Of a stretch of DNA of 12,049 bases, positions 6,343-12,049 are shown in pieces. Within the stretch, counting starts at the first letter, position 1. Each line of letters starts with the position of its first letter. Origin of the DNA: Prevotella sp. UBA3288 (GTDB lineage: Bacteria > Bacteroidota > Bacteroidia > Bacteroidales > Bacteroidaceae); the NCBI GenBank assembly GCA_002361655.1, contig DETM01000003.1:31080-43128 (forward strand), written 5' to 3'. The translations under genes were made by a program, and so were the position numbers. The notes below the pieces were generated by a model. The model ran no database searches and had not been told where the DNA came from. It saw only the letters and a list, made by a program, of their open reading frames with translations.

Positions 6343-6396
6343 ACATCCTTCCGACGCTCATCGCCTTAATCACAACGTCTTCACGTCATCGGATGC
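6343..6396 (-). promoter_or_regulatory. Possible structured leader (S15 autoregulatory element) of rpsO
   Basis: In the predicted rpsO leader, read on the minus strand, GCAUCC (6391-6396) can pair with GGAUGU (6343-6348). After a 3x4 internal loop, GACG can pair with CGUC. Inside lies a further possible hairpin, ACGU-GAAG-ACGU. rpsO leaders in several phyla bind S15 and repress translation; I know of no described Bacteroidetes version, and folding by eye is weak evidence. Confidence 0.35.
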
Positions 6397-6420
6397 TCCG
6401 GATTTTCCGAAAAGCGGGTG

Positions 6421-6452
6421 CAAAGGTACGGAAAATATTTGGAACTTACAAA
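6421..6452 (-). promoter_or_regulatory. Bacteroidetes-type promoter of rpsO
   Basis: On the minus strand TTTG (6449-6452), 20 bases, then TACCTTTG (6421-6428). Transcription should start near 6414, giving a leader of about 104 bases. The promoter overlaps the oppositely directed promoter of the radical SAM gene by 15 bases, so polymerase cannot occupy both at once. Confidence 0.78.
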
Positions 6453-6469
6453 TTTTTTGTGTACTTTTG
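6438..6469 (+). promoter_or_regulatory. Bacteroidetes-type promoter of the radical SAM gene
   Basis: TTTG (6438-6441), 20 bases, then TACTTTTG (6462-6469). The start codon follows only seven bases after the -7 box, so the message would be leaderless or nearly so. Confidence 0.72.
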
Positions 6470-6476
6470 CAACCCT

Positions 6477-7253
6477 ATGGCAACTATCATCTACCCTTCG
6501 CCCATCTTCGGGCCTGTTCATAGCCGTCGCCTTGGCATCTCGTTAGGTATCAATCTGCTGCCTGCCGACGGTAAGGTGTGCTCGTTCGACTGTATCTATT
6601 GTGAGTGTGGCTTCAACGAAGACCATCGCCCCTCGATGCCTTTGCCAACCCGTGAGCAGGTGGCACGGCGATTAGAGGAAAAACTCCGGCAGATGGCAAG
6701 TGACGGTCAGCGCCCCGACGTGCTCACCTTCGCCGGTAACGGCGAGCCCACCTGTCACCCCCATTTTGCAGAAATCATCGACGACACGATCCGTTTGCGC
6801 AATCAGTATTGTCCCGATGCCAAGGTGTCGGTGCTGAGCAACTCGACGATGATTCACCGTCCTGAGGTTCATGAGGCATTGATGCGGGTGGACAACAACA
6901 TCCTGAAACTTGACACCGTCGACCCTATATATATAAATAAGGTGGACCACCCTGCCGGTACTTACGACGTGGGCAGCATCATAGAACGGATGAAGACCTT
7001 CAACGGCCACATCATCATCCAGACCATTTTTATGTGTGGCGAGTGCAATGGTGAAAGCGTAGACAATACCGGCGACGAATACGTGACGCCGTGGGTCGAA
7101 GTGGTAAAAGCCATACGGCCCCAACAGGTGATGGTCTACACCATCGACCGCGAGACCCCCACCAGAGGTCTTCAAAAAGCAAGTCGCGAACGGCTGGATG
7201 CCATTCGCGACCGTGTCATAGCCGCCGGTATTCCCTGTACGGCCAGTTACTAA
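6477..7253 (+). CDS. Radical SAM protein, TYW1/wyosine synthase-like (COG0731)
   Basis: A 258-residue radical SAM enzyme. The cluster-binding motif CSFDCIYC supplies C35, C39 and C42 (CxxxCxxC), with a further cysteine at C44; the SAM-binding GNGEPT lies at 87-92. The N-terminus YPSPIFGPVHSRRLGISLGINLLP (6-29) is typical of the COG0731 group, which is related to archaeal tRNA-wyosine synthase Taw1. Bacteria lack wyosine, so the bacterial substrate is not known to me. No partner gene gives it away here. The ATG at 6477 was chosen because the promoter box ends at 6469; an in-frame ATG at 6393 would be upstream of transcription. It ends seven bases before the convergent lpxA-like gene. Confidence 0.88.
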   Translation: MATIIYPSPIFGPVHSRRLGISLGINLLPADGKVCSFDCIYCECGFNEDHRPSMPLPTREQVARRLEEKLRQMASDGQRPDVLTFAGNGEPTCHPHFAEIIDDTIRLRNQYCPDAKVSVLSNSTMIHRPEVHEALMRVDNNILKLDTVDPIYINKVDHPAGTYDVGSIIERMKTFNGHIIIQTIFMCGECNGESVDNTGDEYVTPWVEVVKAIRPQQVMVYTIDRETPTRGLQKASRERLDAIRDRVIAAGIPCTASY

Positions 7254-7260
7254 GCACTGT

Positions 7261-8082
7261 CTATTTCTTGCCTACGATGCCCAACTGGGTGCTGCGGAGA
7301 AAAGCAATGATGTTGCGCACCTCAGGACTGTCGGGCACCTGCTGCTCTATCTGGTTGGTCGCATCGAAGAGCGAGGTGTTGCTCAGGAAGAGCAGACGAT
7401 AGGCATTGGCGATATGCTTCAATGTCTTCTCGTCGACACCATAGGCACGGCCCATCGTGAAGTTCACACCACCATATTCCGACCGTTTGGTGCAGACGAT
7501 GTAAGGAGGCACATCTTTCGAGAAGGTGGTGCCGGCCTGAATCATAGCACCGCTACCAACGCGGGTCTTGGCATTGGCAATAACCGATGAAGAGAAGATG
7601 ACACCATCCTGGATGTCGCAGTCGCCGGCAATCTTTGTACCGTAGCCGAACACACAGCGGTTGGCCACTTTGGTGTCGTGACTGATATGGGCACCCTCCA
7701 TCAGCACATTGTCGTTGCCGATGACCGTCTGTCCGCCGGTATGGGTGGCACGGTTGATGACCACATTCTCACGGATGATATTGTTATTGCCGATGACACA
7801 CTCCGACTTCTCGCCACGGAAGTCGAAATCCTGCGGCAGAGCCCCGATGACGCTTCCCTGGTGCACCTTGTTGTGACTGCCCATCCTCGTACCGTCAAGA
7901 ATGCTGACGAAGGGGAAGATGACACAGTTGTCGCCAATCACCACGTCGTCCTCGATATAGACGAAGGGGAATATCTTGCAGTTGTCGCCAATACGGGCTT
8001 TAGGCGAGATATAGGCTAACCCTCCCCCTGCCCCTCCCGAGGGGAAGGGAGTCTGATTACTCGTACTATTGTTAAATTCCAT
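7261..8082 (-). CDS. LpxA-like acyl-ACP--UDP-GlcNAc O-acyltransferase, divergent paralogue
   Basis: A 273-residue left-handed beta-helix acyltransferase resembling LpxA, which puts the first 3-hydroxyacyl chain on UDP-GlcNAc for lipid A. Hexapeptide repeats run from about residue 24 to 185. The catalytic block AHISHD (131-136) keeps H132 and H135, equivalent to E. coli H122 and H125. The helical C-terminus, from about 215 (NAYRLLF at 227-233), also matches LpxA. However, the positions of E. coli H144 and H160 (in AGHV and VHQF) are AGDC (152-155) and IANA (168-171), and the usual GLRRRGF block is replaced by MGRAYGV. In Bacteroidetes a canonical lpxA usually sits with lpxD and lpxC-fabZ, so I read this as a second, divergent copy. 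Residues 11-22 come from an inserted G/C-rich repeat. It follows the efflux genes on the same strand. Confidence 0.83.
   Translation of the reverse strand: MEFNNSTSNQTPFPSGGAGGGLAYISPKARIGDNCKIFPFVYIEDDVVIGDNCVIFPFVSILDGTRMGSHNKVHQGSVIGALPQDFDFRGEKSECVIGNNNIIRENVVINRATHTGGQTVIGNDNVLMEGAHISHDTKVANRCVFGYGTKIAGDCDIQDGVIFSSSVIANAKTRVGSGAMIQAGTTFSKDVPPYIVCTKRSEYGGVNFTMGRAYGVDEKTLKHIANAYRLLFLSNTSLFDATNQIEQQVPDSPEVRNIIAFLRSTQLGIVGKK
8020..8051. repeat. C/G-rich palindromic repeat inserted in the lpxA-like N-terminus, with G-quadruplex motif
   Basis: The core CCCCT-CCCG-AGGGG (8031-8044) is an inverted repeat flanked by further complementary C and G runs (8020-8026 with 8046-8051). On the coding (minus) strand, 8020-8038 reads GGGAGGGGCAGGGGGAGGG: four G-runs with loops of 1, 2 and 1 bases, a strong quadruplex pattern. 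It codes in frame for TPFPSGGAGGGL. Elements of this look are frequent between genes in Bacteroidales, as I recall. Confidence 0.75.
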
Positions 8083-8103
8083 AATTATACTCTTAAACTC
8101 TAA

Positions 8104-8123
8104 TACTATATGTTACTATATGG
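8104..8123 (+). repeat. Short tandem repeat in the leader of the lpxA-like gene
   Basis: TACTATATGT followed immediately by TACTATATGG: two 10-base copies with one difference, in an A/T-rich stretch 22-41 bases upstream of the lpxA-like start codon. No promoter matching the TTTG / TAnnTTTG pattern was found in the 124-base gap. Confidence 0.6.
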
Positions 8124-8156
8124 ATGTGTAACTCCATGAGCCTGCTCCTATGTTTC

Positions 8157-8174
8157 TTGATTCTATAGAATCAA
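8157..8174. repeat. Perfect 18-base palindrome between the efflux and lpxA-like genes
   Basis: TTGATTCTATAGAATCAA reads identically on both strands. It lies 33 bases after the stop codon of the outer-membrane efflux gene and seven bases from a second hairpin. It could be an operator for a dimeric regulator or part of a small repeat element. Confidence 0.75.
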
Positions 8175-8180
8175 TCAATT

Positions 8181-8199
8181 CCCCCTCACTCGGAGGGGG
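8181..8199. repeat. GC-rich hairpin just after the outer-membrane efflux gene
   Basis: CCCCCTC (8181-8187) pairs perfectly with GAGGGGG (8193-8199) around a five-base loop. On the minus strand it starts eight bases after the stop codon of the efflux gene and is followed by AATTGATTGATT rather than a U-run. It may attenuate read-through into lpxA, but it also resembles the C/G-rich repeat at 8020-8051. Confidence 0.65.
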
Positions 8200-8206
8200 G
8201 AGGTGC

Positions 8207-9616
8207 TTATTTTCCTCCGCCGCCCAGTGCTGTGTAGAGGCTGACCACGGCCTGCATCTTGTAGAAGTCGTCGGTGGTCTTGTTGATCTGTGCATTAAGC
8301 AACTGCGTCTGGGCAGTGAGCACCTCCAGGTAGGTGGAGCCAGAGGAACGATAGAGGGCCTTGGTATCCTCCACATTCTTGGTCAGGATGGCCACGCGCT
8401 GCTCCTCCAGTTTCGAGTTGGCGTCATACTGGTTGTAGTTGACCAGTGCGTTCGACACCTCGTTGCCGGCGGAGTAGATAGCGTTCTGCCAAGTGTTGAA
8501 GGCCTGCTCGTATTTCAACTTGCTGACCTTGAGGTTGGCTGTGAGTGCACCGCGCTGGAAGATGGGTTGCAGAAGACTGCCAAAGAGCGTAGTGACCCAC
8601 TTGCCGGGATTCATGGAGCCAGACAGGTTACCGAAGGCTGCCGAAGCCCCGATGGTGATGTTGGGGTAGAACTGCGAACGGGCTGTCTGCACGTCGTGGA
8701 AACAGGCAGCGAGGTTCATCTCGGCATTATGCACGTCGGGACGGTTCTTCAGCAGTGCCATGGCTACGCCGGTAGAGAACTCGGTAGGCAGTGCCTGTGC
8801 CTCAAGCGTAGAGCGGGGAATCTCTTGGCCGGGCTGTCCGATGAGCAGTGACAAGGCATTCTCGGTGGCACGTATCTGGCGGCGCATGTCGTTGGCTTGT
8901 GTCTGGATGCTCAGATAGCCGGCCTCGGCACTCTGTACACCGGTGGAACGGACACGTCCCAACTGATGCTGCAGTTTCATCATCTCCCAAGTCTCCTTCG
9001 ACATCTGGGCCATCTCTTCTACAATAGCCAGTTGGCGATCGAGCATGAGCAGTGTGTAGTAACTGTTGGCGATGCCGCTGATGACCTGTGCCCTGACAGC
9101 CATCTGATAGTCCTTATAGCCCAGCAGTTTCATCTGCGTGCTGCGTTTCTGCGACAGGATATTGCCGAAGAGGTCGAGCGTCCATGTTGCCGACACGGGA
9201 ATAGAATAGGCCTTGGTGGTCTGCGAGGGGTCTGTGTGCACTGTCGTGATGCTGCCCATCGACTGGTTGGTGCCCAGCGTGATAGCCGGCAGGAAGGCGA
9301 GTTTCGATGCTTTGAGCATGGCCTCGTACATCTGTACCGTGAGGGCGGCATTCTGCAGGTTGGCGTTCTTGGCCAGTCCCTGTTCAATGAGGGCCTGCAA
9401 CTGCGGGTCGGTGAATACCTGGCGCCAGGGCAGGTTGCCGAACGATGCGGTGTCCTGCACGGCCAGTGTGTCGCGGTTGGACCACACGTCGCGCACCAAG
9501 CCTTCGGCGTCTACCTCAGGCTGTTCATATTTATTATAGACACCGCAGCCGGTCAGCAGCATAACTGCAATGAGAAAATTAAAATATTTAAAAATCAAAA
9601 AATTGCTTTGCTTCAT
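8207..9616 (-). CDS. Outer-membrane efflux lipoprotein, TolC/OprM (NodT) family
   Basis: The outer-membrane channel of a tripartite RND efflux pump, exporting drugs or other small molecules from the cell. The 469-residue precursor starts with a short signal peptide and lipobox LTGC, so the mature protein should be acylated at C24, as in OprM/NodT-type channels. Two OEP repeats follow, with the long alpha-helical stretches and the GNEVSNALVNY type of helix near the C-terminus (ends LGGGGK). Length is normal for the family. It starts 39 A/T-rich bases after the RND pump gene on the same strand, so the two form an operon resembling the Bacteroides bmeABC order of adaptor, pump, channel. Confidence 0.94.
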   Translation of the reverse strand: MKQSNFLIFKYFNFLIAVMLLTGCGVYNKYEQPEVDAEGLVRDVWSNRDTLAVQDTASFGNLPWRQVFTDPQLQALIEQGLAKNANLQNAALTVQMYEAMLKASKLAFLPAITLGTNQSMGSITTVHTDPSQTTKAYSIPVSATWTLDLFGNILSQKRSTQMKLLGYKDYQMAVRAQVISGIANSYYTLLMLDRQLAIVEEMAQMSKETWEMMKLQHQLGRVRSTGVQSAEAGYLSIQTQANDMRRQIRATENALSLLIGQPGQEIPRSTLEAQALPTEFSTGVAMALLKNRPDVHNAEMNLAACFHDVQTARSQFYPNITIGASAAFGNLSGSMNPGKWVTTLFGSLLQPIFQRGALTANLKVSKLKYEQAFNTWQNAIYSAGNEVSNALVNYNQYDANSKLEEQRVAILTKNVEDTKALYRSSGSTYLEVLTAQTQLLNAQINKTTDDFYKMQAVVSLYTALGGGGK

Positions 9617-9655
9617 AATTTTTACACCTTTACATTTTTAAACTTTTAAAGTTCT

Positions 9656-12049
9656 CTATTTCTGCATCTCATACTCTACCGGCCGGTTGGCATACTGCTG
9701 CAACTCGGTGGTCACATCAGGATTCTCGTCATCGCCTTCGAACTTCATCGGGCGCATTCTCTCCTGCAGACTCTGGAACAGCACAAACAGGGCCGGCACT
9801 ACAAAGAGTTGGCAGACCGTACCAATGAGCATACCGCCCACGGCAGCGGCACCCAGCGTCTGGTTACCGTTCTTGCCTACACCCGAGGCAAACATCATAG
9901 GCAGCAGACCGATGATCATAGCCAGTGAAGTCATCAGGATAGGACGTAGACGCGCAGCAGCACCCAGCACGGCAGCCCATGAGATGGCCATACCCGTCTG
10001 ACGGCGTTCCAGAGCGAACTGCACAATCAGAATGGCATTCTTAGCCAGCAGACCGATCAGCATGATGAGCGAAATCTGCATATAGATATCGTTCGAGTGT
10101 CCGAACAACTGGGTGAAGAGAAAGGCACCGGCCAAGCCGAACGGAACGGAGAGCACCACGGACAGCGGCAGGATGTACGACTCGTACTGTGCCGACAGAA
10201 TCAGATAGATAAAGATGAAGCACAGCATGAAGATGAGGGCGGTAGAGTTGCTCGAGGCAGCCTCAGAACGGGTCAGACCGCTATAGTCATAGGTGTAGCC
10301 GGTAGGCAGCATGGCATCGGCCACTTCCTGCACGGCCTTGATAGCCTCACCCGACGAATAGCCGTCGGCCACTGTTGCCGTGACGTTAATCGATGTAAAG
10401 AGGTTGAAGCGGTTGATGTTCGACGGACCATAGACACGCTCCATCTGGCAGAACTCCTTCACCGGCGACATGCCATTGGGAGTGCGGACATAGACACTAT
10501 TGAGCGACTCCGGCGTCATACGTGTCTCCGGCGAACCCTGAATCATCACACGGTAGAGTTTGCCATAGGCGTTGAAGTTCGAAGCATACATACCGCCATA
10601 GTAACCTTGCAGCGTGGTCAGCACGGTGTTGGGCGAAATGCCGGCTTGCTTACACTTGGCCACGTCGACATGAATCATGTACTGCGGATAGGCAGGGTTG
10701 TACGAGGTCATAGCCATCTGAATCTCAGGACGCTTGTTCAGTTCTGCCAGATAGTCCTTGGTCACCTGGAAGAAGCGGTCGAGCGAACCACCGGTACGGT
10801 CCTGCATCACCAGCGAGATACCACTATTGGCCGAGAAGCCGGGAATCATTGGCGGTGCAAAAGCCAGTATCTGGGCATCCTTGATGTGGGCCGTCTTCAG
10901 ATAGATCTGGGCCAGCACGCCCGTCGACTCATAGGGGTTGAGGAAGAAGCGGTAGATACCGTCGCCCTCCCACAGGCCGCTGATTTTCCACCACAGGCCT
11001 TTCTGACGTTCGGAGAAGGGCTTCAACTTGATGATGAAGGTGGCCTGGTCGGAACCGGCACCGGCAATGAAGTTGTAACCCTGAATCTGCTCACGGCTCA
11101 TGATGGCAGGGTCGGCACCCAGAATGGAGTCCACCTGGCTGATGACCTGTTTGGTACGGGCCACAGATGTGGCTGGCGGCATAGAGATGGTACAGAAGAT
11201 GGTGCCGGTATCCTCGTCAGGCACCAGACCGGTCTTCGTGGTGTTCATCGTGACCACCAGACCTCCGATACCGACCAGCACGGCCAGCATGATGACAATT
11301 GGCTTGCGCACCGTCCACTCAATACCTTTCTTATATTTACCGAGAATCTTGTCGTAGGCCGTATTGAAGGCCGTATGGAAGCGGTCGATGCGCGACATCT
11401 TCACGGCGTGGCCGTTCTTGTCGTGCGGTTTCAGGAAGATGGCACAGAGGGCCGGCGACAGCGTCAAGGCATTCAGGGCCGAGATGAAGATAGCCGTGGC
11501 CATGGTCACACCGAACTCACGATAGAACGTACCTGATGTGCCACCCATGAACGACACGGGGATGAACACCGAAGCCATCACCAGCGTGATAGAGATGATA
11601 GCACCCGAGATCTCGTTCATGGCATCGATAGATGCCGTCAGCGTCGACTTATAGCCCTGGTCCAACTTGGCGTGAACGGCTTCGACCACCACGATGGCAT
11701 CATCGACCACGATGGCGATGGCCAGCAGCAGGGCCGACAGCACCAGCAGGTTGATGGAGAAGCCGAAGAGTTCGAGGAAGAAGAACGTACCGATCAGTGA
11801 CACCGGCACAGCAATCAGCGGGATGAGCGTCGAGCGCCAGTCCTGCAGGAACACGTAGATGACGATGAACACCAGGATGAGGGTGAAGATCAGGGTGAAG
11901 ATCACCTCCTCGATAGAAGCATAGAGGAACTCCGTGACATCGTAGTTGATCTTATAGAACATGCCCGGCGGGAACAGTTTGGCCTGCGACTCCAGTTCGG
12001 CCTTCACCTGCTTGGCTATTTCGTTGGCGTTAGAACCGGCAATCTGCTG
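9656..12049 (-). CDS. RND multidrug efflux pump, inner-membrane subunit (AcrB/HAE1 family), C-terminal part
   Basis: A proton-driven antiporter that takes substrates from the periplasm and inner membrane and passes them to the outer-membrane channel. 797 codons are present and the frame is open to the right edge, so the start is missing. Comparison with AcrB (1049 residues) suggests about 270 residues lie outside. The visible part begins in the first porter region, then TM2 (EEVIFTLIFTLILVFIVIY), and the proton-relay pair DD in VVDDAIVVVEA (fragment residues 116-117). The second porter region follows, and then the C-terminal membrane half with the relay lysine in GLLAKNAIL. It ends in a short charged cytoplasmic tail. 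The HAE1 class fits multidrug rather than metal efflux. The adaptor gene is expected upstream, outside the window. Confidence 0.96.
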   Translation of the reverse strand, partial: QQIAGSNANEIAKQVKAELESQAKLFPPGMFYKINYDVTEFLYASIEEVIFTLIFTLILVFIVIYVFLQDWRSTLIPLIAVPVSLIGTFFFLELFGFSINLLVLSALLLAIAIVVDDAIVVVEAVHAKLDQGYKSTLTASIDAMNEISGAIISITLVMASVFIPVSFMGGTSGTFYREFGVTMATAIFISALNALTLSPALCAIFLKPHDKNGHAVKMSRIDRFHTAFNTAYDKILGKYKKGIEWTVRKPIVIMLAVLVGIGGLVVTMNTTKTGLVPDEDTGTIFCTISMPPATSVARTKQVISQVDSILGADPAIMSREQIQGYNFIAGAGSDQATFIIKLKPFSERQKGLWWKISGLWEGDGIYRFFLNPYESTGVLAQIYLKTAHIKDAQILAFAPPMIPGFSANSGISLVMQDRTGGSLDRFFQVTKDYLAELNKRPEIQMAMTSYNPAYPQYMIHVDVAKCKQAGISPNTVLTTLQGYYGGMYASNFNAYGKLYRVMIQGSPETRMTPESLNSVYVRTPNGMSPVKEFCQMERVYGPSNINRFNLFTSINVTATVADGYSSGEAIKAVQEVADAMLPTGYTYDYSGLTRSEAASSNSTALIFMLCFIFIYLILSAQYESYILPLSVVLSVPFGLAGAFLFTQLFGHSNDIYMQISLIMLIGLLAKNAILIVQFALERRQTGMAISWAAVLGAAARLRPILMTSLAMIIGLLPMMFASGVGKNGNQTLGAAAVGGMLIGTVCQLFVVPALFVLFQSLQERMRPMKFEGDDENPDVTTELQQYANRPVEYEMQK

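Noticed and set aside
6393..6476. A longer start for the radical SAM protein, 28 codons upstream.
   Set aside because: The extension overlaps both promoters and the rpsO leader, and the COG0731 family N-terminus begins at the chosen ATG.
8083..8130. Promoter for the lpxA-like gene.
   Set aside because: The closest match on the minus strand, around TAGAGTTTAAG, lacks the final G of TAnnTTTG and a proper -33 box.
8150..8851. A 233-codon plus-strand frame opposite the end of the efflux channel gene.
   Set aside because: Its reading frame is antisense to conserved TolC-family sequence and lacks a promoter.
10097..11536. A 479-codon open frame on the plus strand antisense to the RND pump.
   Set aside because: The pump frame on the minus strand has clear AcrB motifs throughout; the plus-strand product is His/Arg/Gln-rich, as expected of an antisense shadow of a GC-rich gene.

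Overview
The window looks like a chromosomal segment from a Bacteroidales bacterium, most likely a member of the Prevotellaceae. Three things point there: promoters of the Bacteroidetes type (TTTG, 19-20 bases, TAnnTTTG) in front of several genes; the gene order ftsX / DUF3098 / uppP / truB / queA / folK, which I recall from Bacteroides and Prevotella; and family-specific features, such as the expanded Prevotella-like QueA. The genus assignment rests on remembered family sequences, not on a search.

Layout. Positions 1-257 (minus strand) are the 5' end of typA (BipA GTPase). Positions 397-1458 (minus) encode an unrecognised two-helix membrane protein. A divergent promoter pair at 1482-1559 then drives that gene leftwards and a plus-strand cluster rightwards: ftsX (1593-2471), a DUF3098 membrane protein (2506-2727), uppP (2731-3606), truB (3649-4362), queA (4369-5511) and folK (5566-6072). 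FolK runs 32 bases into the end of the convergent rpsO (6041-6310, minus). A second divergent region with overlapping promoters (6421-6469) serves rpsO and a radical SAM protein of the TYW1-like COG0731 type (6477-7253). That gene converges on a divergent lpxA-like acyltransferase (7261-8082, minus). Upstream of lpxA on the same strand lie an outer-membrane efflux lipoprotein (8207-9616) and the C-terminal three quarters of an RND pump (9656 to the window edge). The pump's periplasmic adaptor gene is presumably just outside.

How the genes work together. The plus-strand cluster mixes envelope growth (FtsX divisome signalling, undecaprenyl-phosphate recycling) with tRNA modification (TruB psi55, QueA queuosine) and folate synthesis (FolK). 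The minus-strand right end is a tripartite efflux system followed by a lipid A-type acyltransferase.

Most unusual feature. The gene content is mostly housekeeping, and I do not see an obvious defence or mobile system. What stands out is a family of heptanucleotide tandem arrays sharing a consensus near RRTYGAR at three places in the plus-strand cluster: between ftsX and DUF3098 (2473-2500), from the queA stop codon into the folK start codon (5512-5567), and inside the folK coding region (5859-5907), where it lengthens what should be the catalytic loop just before the DIDIL metal-binding motif. One extra or missing 7-base unit would shift the folK frame. A second repeat type, a C/G-rich palindromic element, has entered the lpxA N-terminus in frame and forms a potential G-quadruplex on the coding strand.
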